This document shows, piece after piece, positions 32,014 through 45,288 of a DNA stretch of 64,000 nt. The notes beneath the pieces were generated by a model. It was not told the origin of the DNA, searched no databases, and saw only the letters and a list, made by a program, of their open reading frames with translations. The position numbers and the translations under genes are program-made. Positions within the stretch are counted from its first letter, which is position 1, and each line of letters opens with the position of its first letter. The DNA is from Allium sativum (lineage: Eukaryota; Streptophyta; Magnoliopsida; Asparagales; Amaryllidaceae): positions 70,564,501 through 70,628,500 of the forward strand of contig CM060910.1 of the NCBI GenBank assembly GCA_030737875.1. The letters are read 5' to 3'.

Positions 32014-33087
32014 GATATGAATATGGTGTATATTTTAAGACATCACACTCAATGTTAATTAGATGAATTAAAAATAATTTATTGATTGAATTCATTTGTT
32101 AAATTCAAAATCACATAATTAATTAAAACATATCGATTTAAATGTACAAATTTAAATGATATTGTATAGTGTTTTGTAGATAACAAATTAAATTTTAAAA
32201 TGTAGGTGTTTAACATTAATATTACAATGCAATACACGGTAAATATATTAACGTAAATGAGTTCAACTTTGAACTTGTGATAGTTATTTATATTTATAAT
32301 TTATGTTATATGATTGACGTGATTATATATTTGAGTTGTTTTTCATTTTTGTTAATATGAATATGGTTAATCTTGAAGTGATTTATAAGATGAATCAATG
32401 AATAATGGTTTGCTAAAGTTATTTAAATATTTTTGGTATTATGTAATTAAGTGTAAAATATGGTACTAAATGTAAACTATTAGAAAAGAATTGAGAGAGA
32501 CTTAAATGGTAACATAAAGTTTTAAATGTAGGTATTTGAAGCTAAAAAGCATAATTTTGTCAATTTTGCATTTAAAAGAGATATCAGTTAATTAAATTTG
32601 TTTAAATTGCTTAAATATAAGATTATGTAACTAATTTAAATACATGAACTTAAATGTAAAATGTTGGGAGCTAACTGTGAATAAATAATTATGTAAACTT
32701 TGTAATGTCCATATCAAAATGTAAAATGTTGGGAGCAAACTGTGAATAAATAATTATGTAAACTTTGTAATGTCCATATCAAAATGTAAAATGATAGAAA
32801 AGGTAAAATAATGTGAGAGAAATAGTAAATAAGTGTAAAGTGATAAGCTAATTTAAAACTAAAATATCTGGATAGAATCAAGGAGAATAGAGAAAACTGC
32901 TAGAATTAAGGAAAGAGCTTTAAAAGTTTCCACTTTACTATTATTTAATAGATTCAGTTTCTATTGTATTTGTATTTTGTATTTTGTTGTTTGAATGGGC
33001 TCTTGTTTGTATAAATACTAAATACTTTGTATCGGTTTGGTAGCTTGAATAGAAAAACATTTTACTTTGACTAAAGCTCTATTCTCA

Positions 33088-33100
33088 TGGTATCGGAGCC
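33088..33100 (+). other. tRNA-Met-type primer-binding site of host copia
   Basis: TGGTATCGGAGCC directly follows the 5' LTR end TTCTCA. Confidence 0.85.
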
Positions 33101-33177
33101 ACGGTGATATCAGATCTAGATCTAATTTTTTTATTTTCTTCTCGATTTCTTCCTCTTTCTTAATTTCTTCTTCTAAA

Positions 33178-34399
33178 ATGGTGAATACTAGTTCTGAATC
33201 TATTCAATCTGATGCACCTATTCAAATTAATCAACTGGTCAATTTCAACGATCCCTATTATCTCTCAAATTCAGATCATCCAGGGATGTAGCTTGGGAAT
33301 CATGTATTATCAGGTTCGAATTATTTGGATTGGTGTAGAACAGTCAGGATGGCCTTGATTGCTCTAAATAAATTTCAATTTGTTGATGGTATTCTCCCTA
33401 TGCCGTCAATTGATTCAACTGATTATCAGAAATGGGTGAGAAACGACTATGTGGTTATGTCATGGATCTTGAATTCTATGGATAAAGTTTTTTCAGAGAG
33501 CTTTATGTTTGTTGATTCTTCTTATCAACTTTGGAAGGAATTAGGTGAAAGATTTGGTCAGAGTACAGCCACGAGACTGTTTGAATTACACCAGAATCTG
33601 ACTTCGACTTATCAGAATGAACTCAGTATTGTTGAGTATTACGGAAAATTAAAGACGATTTGGGATCAACTTCAGATTCTTGAAGGATTTCCCGAATGCA
33701 CATGTGGTGTTCTGAAGAATTGCTCTTGTGGTATTCTTAAAAAGGTAGTTGAAAATGATCAACGAAATAAACTTACGCAGTTTTTACCTGGACTCACAAA
33801 AGAGTATGTTTAGGTTACAACAAATATTTTAAGTACAGATCCTCTTCCCAAGGTTCACAAGGCTTATTATATTTTACAACAAATTGAGCACCAGAATAAG
33901 ATAGCAGAGAATAATTCTAGTCATGTTGAGACAAATGCTTTTAATGTTGTCAAGAATTTTCCCAAACCAAATCTGTAGTATGCATGAAGAGATGCTAAAA
34001 TACAGAAAAGTGAGTTAAACGGTGAACATTGCAAGAAAAAGGTGCATTCAATTGATCAGTGCTTTAAATTGATTGGGCATCCAGAATGGTGGAATAAAGA
34101 AATTGTAGCAAAACCAAATCAAGCTTCTAAAAAGGTTAATAGTGCTCAAGTTCAGTTCCATAAAGGAATTCTTGGAAACAAACCAGAATATGCTGATGTT
34201 TCGAGTGCTGTTTTGAATCTTGTGACAACTGAAGGTGAACAGTTTGATCCAGTTTTAGTTTCTGCTGTATATAATCAAGTCATGAAGATGGTTCAATCTT
34301 CTTCTGCTTCTTGCTTCGAGGATAATCCACTTGTTTCTTCAATCCATCATGCAGATAAAATTTCTTCAATTACTGAAGATAATTTTACTAAGTGCACTT
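33178..34399 (+). pseudogene. copia gag (host element), broken and interrupted
   Basis: Starts at ATG 33178 (MVNTSSES). A Retrotran_gag_3-like N-terminus (NDPYYLSNSDHPGM) leads into the capsid region (NYLDWCRTVRMAL, KFQFVDG, SIVEYYGKLKTIWDQL, FLPGLTKEY). A degenerate zinc knuckle follows (HCKKKVHSIDQCFKL...HPEWW), in which the expected first Cys appears to be Gly. The frame is constant, broken by TAG at 33289 and 33811 and by TAG and TGA near 33976 and 33985. At 34399 the SIRE-like element interrupts it; the sequence resumes in frame at 45289, just upstream of the protease motif. A capsid role follows from the family. Confidence 0.88.
34395..34399. repeat. TSD CACTT (left) of SIRE-like element
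   Basis: Exact repeat at 45284-45288. Removing the insertion and one TSD joins gag to protease in frame. Confidence 0.93.
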
Positions 34400-37300
34400 T
34401 GTTGTATATAACAGTGTTGTATACACAATTATATGATTTTTGTTTGATGATAACAAACAAATATAATTTTATAAATATGATTGTTATTGTACTGTTTCAT
34501 ATATTTATCACAGACATGAATATAATATTTATATTTAAATAATATATGACTGTACAGACATTCATATATTCATACAGTATTTTATTTAAATATAAATATT
34601 ATATTTCAAACATTCAAACAATACAACTATTTATAACTCCATTATTTGAACACATCACATTTCATATACATTCACAGAATATTGTACTTGTGAATAAACT
34701 GAATACGATAGACAAATTTGTTTGAAGACAATAAAATGATATTTTATTTCAATCAAATTTGTTTATTACAATTGTCAGTACAATTTTCTATTTTCATGTT
34801 CACAGCTCCTTTTCTACATAATCACTACAACACTACACTCAGTTATACAATCATTTATACATACATTCAGTCACACTCATATATATATGCTTTTGTTTTT
34901 CACTGTTAACTTCTGTCTTCAGTCTTCACAACTCAGCCAGTCCAATCTTCATACCTGTCATATACAAAAACACACACACAGTATATGGAACAGAAATATT
35001 TTTTCAAAATACATGTGAATGTGAATATAATTTTTATTTTAAAAAATTTTATTTGCCTCAGTTTTCTGGTGTGTTTCTCATCATTTTTCATGACTTGATC
35101 TGATTAATCTGTGTCTAGTCAGTTTGTATGTGTATAGTACAGGGACAGGAAATCTTGTATGTTGGCTGCATTTACACAGGTGTATACACGTGTGGACTGC
35201 CACACCAATCAGAATGTAGTAGCGAGCAGCTGTGGAGCAGTCACATGGACCAAGCTCGACACAGTGAAATGGTCAGAGTGGACAAGCCAAAGGAATGGTG
35301 CAAGTACAGCTCAGACATGTATACAGCAATGAACAAACATGGCAATGTCGAGCAGCTACAAGTAAGCATGCAAATGTAAAGTGCTGCCTAAATAATCAAG
35401 GCAGTTTTTCAAGTGGTTCACATTCATTCAAGCATGTGTGTTTATGATGCATGAAGACTTCAGCAAATACAAGGATAAATGAAACAAAGCAGAAATGTTT
35501 TATCAAGTGCACACAGTTTAAAGTGAGTTAGTCCAACCACGAAAGCTACAGCTCAACAGCATGGTATCAGAACATTTAGCATGCATATACGGTCAAACAG
35601 TGAAGCCAACATGAACTCTGGTGCATGATCAGGAGTGTGAAACACAATGATGGACTTAATGGTGCAACAAGTACATGCCAACATGATTTCAGCAAGAAGC
35701 AACTACAAACTAAACAACGTTGTTGAGGTACACAAGCCTACAAGAAGATCAACATGCAAACATGGACTACATGATGGTCAATGCATCTGAAAATGCTCAA
35801 TTTAGTGTCATGGCATTAAACAGCGATATGAATGGTGCACAACATAAACATGATGGCAGATCAGCACAATGTTCAATGATGCAACTAGTTGGTGCATATG
35901 TCAACAAGTCAAAATGCAGGGAGCTTTCAAGGTGGTGATGCACACAGGATTAAATGTAAACAGAAAAAAGTAGACATGCCAAAAATGATTGGTCAAGGAT
36001 ACTCAAATACAACAAGCAACGCTTCAGTATACATGAGTGAAACAACAAATGTGAAGTGAAACTGTAATTGTGCAACACAGCCATCAAATGGGCATAATTT
36101 CCAAAGATATGCATAAATCAATGGTTTTATTTTGGACATGAAATGGAGTAAGGTTCAAACTTCAGTTTAGCATGCACAGATTTAAATATCACAAGTTTTG
36201 GTAAGGTTTAAATACTAATATTTGCTTCAAGAAATTCAATCTGTTCAATTGTAGAACATCAGCTTGTACTCAAAGTCAAGTCAAAGTGAATGGTGCATAA
36301 ACAAACATTTGTGCCAAGAAAATCATTAAATGTGCTTCCAGAAATGCTCATACAGTTTCAAAGAAATCAGAATTTTATTTCCAGAAATGGAGAATCATAT
36401 TTGGCAAGTTTTTAACAATTTCCAGAATCACTCAATCAACATTTGGCAAGAAGAAGTCAAGGTGAAAACAGGGGTAAACGAATTCGAGCATGACAACAAT
36501 TCATTTCCAGAAATGTTTCAATCACACAACGAATTAAAGGCAAAAATCATTCGAGAGATTCAAAGGCAGCTATTTATTTCAGAATAAATCACACAAGGCA
36601 ATGGAAATTATTCTTGTTTCCAAATTTTCCAATTTGACACTTAAGGCACAAACAAAATCACGCTGGTACAATTTATATCTGGAGATTCATTGAAGAGAAA
36701 AATCACATCCAGGTTCAGTTTTCAAAGCCGAGAATTACCAAACCAAAAGGGGAAAGCAACGAAAAAAATCAGCCAAGTCATATAGGAAATCAGAGCGTTA
36801 ATTAGGATTTCTATAATCCTATTTTTAACACCAATCATCACAGGAATATAATTTAGAAAAATCAATAACCAAAAAATAATCTCGAGAGCAAAAGTTTCAA
36901 ATCAAGAGAATACTCACTATTTTCCTATCGTTTTCGATCGTCCAAATCCCAAATCGAAGTACCAGAATGCAACGAAGAAGTTGAGCACCAGAGAACATCA
37001 TTCAATTGAGCATCGAAATCGATTTGGGGTTTCATTTCAGAAAACCCTAATTCTCTTATCTGTCACCATTTTTAATTTCCAGAACAAAAGGGGATCGGGC
37101 AAATAAAAGAGAAAGAGTCGGCCAAGTACTCATGGGCTAAGCCATGTTCAAATAAGAAAAAGGATGACCCTTTATATTTAAACTCCTCTATTCGTTTTAA
37201 TAAGGGTTTCTTTTGATTTTATTTTTGTTGTAATTTTTCAATTTCTTTCGTAATCAAACGAATAGTTTCTAGTGTCTGTATAATACTAGGAAATCAGTCA

Positions 37301-37664
37301 GACTGACAGTTGACAGAGTCTGTAAAATCTGGGTTATTGGTTACGAGGTCGTGATCAGTGGAAATCTGATAGAGGGGATATCAATCAGTCTATTGTTTTG
37401 AGCGTAGGGTTAGAATAGGAGCAGAGTTTGCGAGTGTACATGGTCTTGTATGCGGGATCTGTTCTATCACCTAGTAGAAACCTTAGGAATGCAGCAGTAG
37501 GCAGGATTTTGCCGAAGCTGGGTATATCTTGTGTCATTTACTTTTTGCATTTCTATTTCTGCTATATTCTGTGAATAGTTTTAATATCCCGTAATATTTG
37601 AACTCTGCGATAAATTTCAATAAACCCTATTCACCCCCCCTCTTGGGTTAATCTAGATCCAACA
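34400..37664 (+). repeat. 5' LTR of SIRE-like element
   Basis: 3265 bp, TG...CA. It matches the 3' LTR throughout, with scattered substitutions and small indels (a few percent by eye, older than copy B above). Open frames within it occur in both LTRs but have no known domain. Confidence 0.92.
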
Positions 37665-37703
37665 AGTGGTATCAGAGCAGGCTATTTCTTTAACTCTAGA
37701 GTT

Positions 37704-39158
37704 ATGGGTCATTCTAGTTGTCAGTCCATAGGGAGTCAGTCTAGTCACATTCCATCTATTTTTAATGGTTCAGATTTTTTGAATTGGAAATCAGAAATGA
37801 TATCCTATTTGAAATCTGTTAATATAAAATATTGGGATGTTGTTAACAGAGGAGGTGATATAATAGATAGGAATATTGATGCTCATGCTATGCATATTCT
37901 TTATTCTCATCTTAATAATAATCAACTTGATCTTATCTCCCGTTGTTTGACTGCGCAGGAAATTTGGAAAAATCTGAATACGAAGTATGGACAAACTGAC
38001 AACAACTGCTCAAAACCTTGGAACGTCCACTCAACCTCAGATCTATGCTTGATAGGTTTTACAAAAGATAACTCAGATGGATCAACTGATGGAAACTCAA
38101 CAGACAATGAAATAGAAAATTTCTCTTATGAAGATCTGGTTTGTTTTTGTGCTGATTTAACTAAATCTGTTGATAAACTTCAGTTGAAAAACAAATCTCT
38201 GAAATCTAGGAATTCTGTGCTGACCAGCAAAAATGATGATTTGGAATCACAAATTGAATATTGTAAAAATTCTTCAAATTCAGATTGCAAAAATTGTTTG
38301 AAATTGAAAACCAATCTTGTTCATCTCAGTAAAAACATTCAAAAATTTGAAAAGGAAATTCTGATCTTAAAAGAAAACAAGATTGAGTTGTCAAATTTGA
38401 ATAATTTCCTACAAAAGGAATTTGAAAATTTTAAGACTGATATAAATTCCAAATCTGAAATTGCTGAAAAGGAGAATTTGTTGGAATCTGATTTGATTTT
38501 GAAAGAACTTGAAAACGAGATTGAAAAATCCAAGAATGGGGAGTTTGAAAAACAAGAATGATCTGAATTTGAAATTTCTGAATCCCAAGCCAAAATTAAA
38601 TTGCTTGAAAATGAGAATTTGGTTTTGAAACGGTCCAATGCTGAATAGAATATCGCTATAAATATTTACTCATATTTATTAAAAGAAAATAGTGATCTAA
38701 AATCCAAAATTCAATGATTAGAATCAACTTTTGATAAATTTTATAATGGGGAAAAATCGTCGAATATGCTGTTACAAAACCAAGTTTCTATTGGAAATAA
38801 ATCTGGTCTTGGCTTCGGGAAAAACGATGTTTTTGGAAAACAAAATTCAAATGATTTGGAAAATCCCTCGAACTGCTTTGGAAAGAACTGCTTTGAAAAT
38901 CTGAACTCTGAAAATTTCGAAGGATTTTTGAATCAATAACGTGATGAGAAATCATTTTATAATAAACCATTTAAACATTCTTGGATCCCAAAAAATAAAA
39001 CGGACTTCGTCAAGTTCAAAGAAATTTGGGTTCCTAAGGGTACAAAAGTTAATTCTAATGGTTTGTTATATAAACAAGTCCGGGTACCAAAACATATGAA
39101 TACAACTGTGAGTGGATTTACAAACTTGGTTAGACCACTCGATCCTATAAATTGTTAG
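37704..39158 (+). pseudogene. SIRE-like gag, broken
   Basis: A single frame from ATG 37704 to TAG 39156-39158, about 485 codons, interrupted by TGA at 38559-38561, TAG near 38646, TGA near 38716 and TAA near 38937. The N-terminal capsid part (IPSIFNGSDFLNWKSEMISY, AQEIWKNLNTKYGQ) is shortened relative to usual SIRE gag. A Glu/Lys/Asn-rich coiled-coil-like region follows (about residues 150-285 and beyond). The end carries SGLGFG and EIWVPKGTK, which resemble the SIRE gag C-terminus. I did not see the CCHC knuckle. It would make capsid if intact; here it is dead. Confidence 0.8.
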
Positions 39159-42010
39159 GTACCAGAGGTGGCTGAGGAACTGCTAAGCAAAAGAGATTTG
39201 GATTCAAGCTGCTCAATACTTCTGTAATCATTCACAGTTCCTTAAGCCAAGACTGTTGAGTTAGAGATTTATTTACTCACGTCAATTTCTGGTATAACCT
39301 CTAAACTCACCTTTGTAAATATTCTCTGCTTTTATTTTTTGTTTATTTCTCCTTCTACCTCTTTTTTTTTTTGTTTTTTGTTTTGATTTGTCACCGCCAT
39401 ATTTTTTTAAACTTCTTGGGCTTCGTTAGCTTCCAATAGCAGAAGTCATGTTTTTTCTGGAAATTTGCTTCTTTTGAATAAAACTCAATTGTTTGATAAT
39501 TTCCAAATCTTGAATTCAAATTTGTAAATATTTCTGCAATTGTTTTAAAGCTTATTTTCTGAATTTCTAACGGTGCTGAAGCATTCATATCATATCTTGA
39601 ACACTATTAGTTTAAATTCTAATTTTTTTGAAGATCTGAATATTTGATGAAATTTTACATATATCTGCTGTTTTGAGTTTTCACTAATTCTTTTTTTTGA
39701 AAAGCTTAAAATAATATACTCATTACAGCACACTAATATTTATCTATCGTGATAATTTCATTGATTTTCAGATTGGCTTTGATTTTTTTTAATCATTACT
39801 TATAACTTGATATTCACTGTTATTCATGATCATCTGGTTCAAATTTTTGTTTGTTTGAGAACATTTGAAATTTATGATATGTTGAATCTCACACACCTCT
39901 CAAATCTGAATTTATTAATTCTGTGTGATTGATTCATTGTATCTCATGATCTACATCCATTCAAGTGATTTCAAATTTTTTTTTTTTTTTTGGATCATGA
40001 ATATGTCTGCAAACTTGATGTAAATGATCTGAGATGTCTCTTATGCTTATCAGAGGAAATTAGGAAAAATTGTTTTGAAATAATAGGTCTTGAAACTTAC
40101 TGTCATTTCATGATTATTTGATTTAAACATTTGTTTGTTTAAAATCATTTGAAATTATTGATTTATTGAATCTCACACAAATCTTGGAAATGAAATTTAT
40201 AATCTGGTGTGACTGATTCATTAAATCTCGAGCTTTTCATATCCCTTCAAATGATTTAAAATAAACCATATATTTAATCTTAGATCATAAACCATTATTT
40301 AACTGCCTAAAATATCATTGAAACATCTCCTCTGACAAGTCTGTTGTGATATTGTTTTCTGTGCTGCTCTGATACTGTTTTGAAAAATGTTTGTTTTGGA
40401 ATCACCTGCTTGCTGCTCTGATACATGTGCATAATCTGTTATCTTGTCTGCTTGGGCTTTGTACATAATAATTCTTTTGTCTACGATATTCTTGTTCTGT
40501 ATCATGTCAAAATTCTCATGATTAGAGACACCAATTGGTATCATGGTAGAAGTACTTAATTTTTTTGTGTATATTTTTTTTAATCCATCTTGACTTGCAT
40601 AGTTTTGCATATCCCTCTTGTAATTGATTTTCAATTTTGAAGTTATTTACTGATTATTCATTCAGAAATTGAAATCAATGTCCATATTGAACTGTATTTA
40701 TAATTCATCAAAATCATTATTAGATTTTGAAATTGTGATGAATTGTGACTGTAGTATATTTCACAACAAGGGGAGATTTTTTTTAGATTTTCATAATGGT
40801 TGAACAGTTATTATAATATCTTTGAATTGACAGTTAATTTGACGACCATCTCCTTTATCTATCATCATTCTGCCATCCATCTTGTCTTTTATATTAATGT
40901 GGAGAGTTTATTTTTTTAAAATCTTTTCGAATAAATAGTGAAAATATTTGTGATAGAATTGGACTATGTTATTATTCAGAATTAGTGATAATTGAAATTT
41001 TTCAATGATCCCGGTACAGTCGAGTATATTTCATAATATAAATAATTTAGAAATTTATTTCACAGTCCATTTTCTATACCTACTCCATTCTCTATCATCC
41101 ATATATTGGTTGTATATACTGAGGAGTTTTTTCTCTATTTAAAGCTGAAATGATAAATATATATAATAAATATATAAGTGTGTCTCTAACCTCATTTAAA
41201 AATCCAAGCTCTGGTCATGCATGGTTAAGAGACAACTTATAATTTAAGCTGCGACTGACCTCATTTAAAAATACAAGCTCTGGTTATGCGTGGTCGGTGT
41301 GCTCTTAAATAAAATAAAAAGAAAAAGGAAATATTGTGCTATAAATTGAAATTAATCTGGAATTCTCCTTGGTGTATAAAAACCAGCCTATCAATCCATC
41401 TTTCTAATCTGTGAAATGTGTTGAAATCTTATGAAGTATTATGATTTGTTGATTGATAGTTATTGGGATTTGAGATTATACAAATTTGTCACTTAAATTG
41501 AATTATTAATTATAGTCCAAATCCGTCACTGTTTTTTGAACTTCATTTTTATAAAATCTTTTGAAATAATTGAAATTCATATTTATGTAACTCTCCTTAT
41601 TTTTATAAAATTCATTGTAAATCCATCATTCTGCAATGTGAAATATGCCACATGTTCTCAGTTTGTTATGATTTTTGTTTGATTGATTGAAATTTATGAT
41701 GATCGTTCTTCCTCTTAAGCTGGAATTTTATTTCTAGTCATTTTTTCATCTATATTTTAAAATTTTGTATCCTTTTGATGATAACAAAAGGGGGAGAATG
41801 GATTAAGATTTTGATTTATGAGCGAATATTTTATAAATATTTTTAATTTTGAAAATTTATTATTCATTCATTTCACTCATGCACAGTTATAGGGGAAGTT
41901 GTCTGTTGTAGGGGGAGCTAATAATTAGGGGGAGTTAAATATTCACTGTCAAACACATTTATTATATTCAAAATCTTCATATTTGTTTGTCATCATCAAA
42001 AGGGGGAGAT
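39159..42010 (+). other. Non-coding interior of SIRE-like element
   Basis: AT-rich, in the place of pol, with no copia motif. It contains a diverged direct duplication (about 39820-39985 versus 40105-40265, sharing TGAATCTCACACA and GTGATTGATTCATT-like segments). Another short repeat lies at about 41190-41300, with AAGCTCTGGT-ATGC-TGGT in each copy. Confidence 0.65.
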
Positions 42011-45000
42011 TGTTGTATATAACAGTGTTGTATACACAATTATATGATTTTTGTTTGATGATAACAAACAAATATAATTTTATAAATATGTTTGTTACTG
42101 TACTGTTGCATATATTTATCAAAGTGAATATAATATTTATATTTAAATAATATATGACTGTACAGACATTCATATATTCATACAGTATTTTATTTAAATA
42201 TAAATATTATATTTCAAACATTCAAACAGTACAACTATTTATAACTCCATTATTTGAACACATCACATTTCATATACATAAACAGAATATTGTACTTGTA
42301 AATAAACTGAATACGATAGACAAATTTGTTTGAAGACAATAAAATGATATTTTATTTCAATCAATTTTTTTATTACAATTGTCAGTACAATTTTCTATTT
42401 TCATATTCACAGCTCCTTTTCTACATAATCACTACAAAACTTCACTCAGTTATACAATCATGTATACATACATTCAGTCACACTCATATATGTATGCTTT
42501 TGTTTTTCACTGTCAACTTCTGTCTTCAGTCTTCACAGCTCAGCCAGTCCAATCTTCATACATGTCATATACAGAAACACACACACAGTATATGGAATAG
42601 AAATATTTTTTCAAAATACATTTGAACGTGAATATAATTTTTATTTTAAAAAAATTTATTTGCCTCAGTTTTCTGGTGTGTTTCTCATCATTTTTCATGA
42701 CTTGATCTAATTCATCTATGTCTAGTCAGTTTGTATGTGTATAGTACAGGGACAGGAAATCTTGTCTGATGGCTGCATATACACACATGTATGCACGTGT
42801 GCACTGCCACGCCAATCAGAATATAGTAGCGAGCAGCTGTGGAGTAGTCACATGGACCAAGCTCGACATAGTCAAATGGTCAGAGTGGACAAGCCAAAGG
42901 AATGGTGCAAGTACAACTCAGACATGTATACAACAATGAACAAACATGGTAATGTCGAGCAGCTACAAGTAAGCATGCAAGTGTAAAGTGCTGCCTAAAT
43001 AATCAAGGCAGTTTTTCAAGTGGTTCACATTCATTCAAGCATGTGTGTTTATGATGCATGAAGACTTCAGCAAATACAAGGATAAATGAAACAAAGTAGA
43101 AATGTTTTATCAACTGCACACAGTTTAAAGTGAGCTAGTCCAACCACGAAAGCTACAGCTCAACAGCACGGAATTAGAACAGTTAGCATGCATATATGGT
43201 CAAACAGTGAAGCCAACATGAACTCTGGTGCATGATCAAGAGTGTGAAACACAATGATGGACTTAATGGTGCAACAAGTACATGCCAACATGATTTCAGC
43301 AAGAAGCAACTACAAACTAAACAACATTGGTGAGGTACACAAGCCTACAAGCAGATCAACATGCAAACATGGACTACATGATGGTCAATGCATCTGAAAA
43401 TGCTCAACTTAGTGTCATGGCATTAAACAGCAATATGAATGGTGCACAACATAAACATGGTGGCAGATCAGCACAATGTTCAATGATGCAACTAGTTGGT
43501 GCACATGTCAACAAGTCAAAATGCAGGGAGCTTTCAAGGTGGTGATGCACACATGATTAAATGTCAACAGCAAAAGTAGACATGCCAAAAATGATTGGTC
43601 AAGGATACTCAAATACAATAAGCAACATTTCGGTATACATGAGTGAAACAGCAAATGTGAAGTGAAACTGTAATGGTGCAACACAACCATCAAATGGGCA
43701 TAATTTCCAAAGATATGCATAAATCAATGGTTTTATTTTGGACATGAAATGGAGCAAGGTTCAAACTTCAGTTTAGCATGCACAGATTTAAATCTCACAA
43801 GTTTTGGTAAGGTTTAAATACTAATATTTCCTTCAAGAAATTCAATCTGTTCAATTGTAGAACATCAGCATGTACTCAAAGTCAAGTCAAAGTGAATGGT
43901 GCATAAACAAACATTTGTGCCAAGAAAATCATTAAATGTGCTTCCAGAAATGCTCATACAGTTTCAAAGAAATCAGAATTTTATTTCCAGAAATGGAGAA
44001 TCATATTTGGCAAGTGTTTAACAATATCCAGAATCACTCAATCAACATTTGGCAAGAAGAAGTCAGGGCGAAAACAGGGGTAAATGAATTCGAGCATGAC
44101 AACAATTCATTTCCAGAAATGTTTCAATCACACAAGGAATTAAAGACAAAAATCATTCGAGATACTCAAAGGCGGCTATTTATTTCAGAATAAATCACAC
44201 AAGGCAATGGAAATTATTCTTGTTTCCAATTTTTCCAATCTGACACTTAAGGCACAAACAAAATCACGCTGGTACAATTTATATCTGGAGATTCATTGAA
44301 GAGAAAAATCACATCTAGGTTCAGTTTTCAAAGTCGAGAATTACAAAACCAAAAGGGGAAAGCAACGAAAAAAATTAGCCAAGTCATATAGGAAATCAAA
44401 GCGTTAATTAGGATTTCTATAATCCTATTTTTAACACCAATCATCACAGACACATAATTTAGAAAAATAAAAAACCAAAAAATAATCTCGAGAGCAAAAG
44501 TTTCAAATCAAGAGAATACTTACTATTTTCCCATCGTTTTCGTTCGTCCAAATCCCAAATTGAAGAATTAGAAAGCAACGAAGAAGTCGAGCACTAGAGC
44601 ACATCATTCAATCATGCATCGAAATTGATTTGGGGGTTCATTTCAGAAAACCCTAATTCTCTTATCCGTCGCCATTTTTAATTTCCTGAACAAAAGGGGA
44701 TCGGGCAAATAAAAGAGAAAGGGCCGGCCAAGTATTCATGGGCTAAGCCATGTTCAAATAAGAAAAAGGATAACCCTTTATATTTAAACTCCTCTATTCA
44801 TTTTAATAAGGGTTTCTTTTGATTTTATTTTTGATGTAATTTTTCAATTTCTTTCGTAATCAAACGAACAGTTTCTATTGTCTGTAAAATACTAGGAAAT
44901 CAGTCAGGGTGTTGAATGACAGTTGACAGAGTCTGTAAAATCTGGGTTATTGTTTACGGGGTCGTAATTAGGGGAAATCTGATCGAGGGGATATCAATCA

Positions 45001-45283
45001 GTCTAGGGTTTTGAGCGTAGGGTTAGAATAGGAGCAGAGTTTGCGAGTGTACATGGTCTTGTATGCGGGATCTGTTCTATCACCTAGTAGAAACCTTAGG
45101 AATGCAGCAGTAGGCAGGATTTTGCCGAAGCTGGGTATATCTTGTGTCATTTACTTTCTACATTTCTGTTTCTGCTATATTCTGTGATCTGTGAATAGTT
45201 TTAATATCCCATAATATTTGAACTCTGCGATAAATTTCAATAAACCCTATTCACCCCCCTTTAGGGTTAATCTAGATCCAACA
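42011..45283 (+). repeat. 3' LTR of SIRE-like element
   Basis: 3273 bp. Preceded by the polypurine tract at about 41997-42010 and followed by TSD CACTT at 45284-45288. Confidence 0.92.
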
Positions 45284-45288
45284 CACTT

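Larger units (their letters stand above)
28979..32953 (-). mobile_element. Non-autonomous Helitron (contains a small LTR element)
   Basis: Compared with the intact 3' LTR (ATTGTA followed by TTCAG), 3975 bp lie between A and T with no TSD, as Helitrons insert. On the minus strand the 5' end is TCTATTAAATAATAG and the 3' end is a palindromic GTGCAATGCAC hairpin, then CTAG. The element's own DNA is AT-rich with no Rep or helicase motif, so it is non-autonomous. It includes a 60-bp tandem duplication at about 32659-32778. Confidence 0.9.
25752..33087 (+). repeat. 5' LTR of host copia, split by hAT and Helitron
   Basis: LTR pieces are 25752-25797, 28969-28978 and 32954-33087; joined, they align with 48595-48802. 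The last piece lacks 16 bp present in the 3' LTR (about 48700-48715), which contain ACTATAAAAG, the only evident TATA box. Confidence 0.92.
34400..45283 (+). mobile_element. Gag-only SIRE/Maximus-like copia element with 3.27-kb LTRs
   Basis: 10,884 bp. LTRs 34400-37664 and 42011-45283 begin TGTTGTATATAACAG and end GATCCAACA. The primer site TGGTATCAGAGCAGG starts at 37667, two bases after the LTR. The polypurine tract AAAAGGGGGAG before the 3' LTR and a second AAAAGGGGGAG near 41787 are typical of SIRE elements. The 4.35-kb interior has a broken gag with SIRE-type features and then about 2.8 kb of non-coding DNA; no protease, integrase or RT is visible. Exact TSD CACTT. Confidence 0.92.

Noticed and set aside
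35128..36587. Small open frames repeated at 42735-44193
   Set aside because: They are conserved in pairs only because the two SIRE-like LTRs are copies of each other; no protein family recognised.
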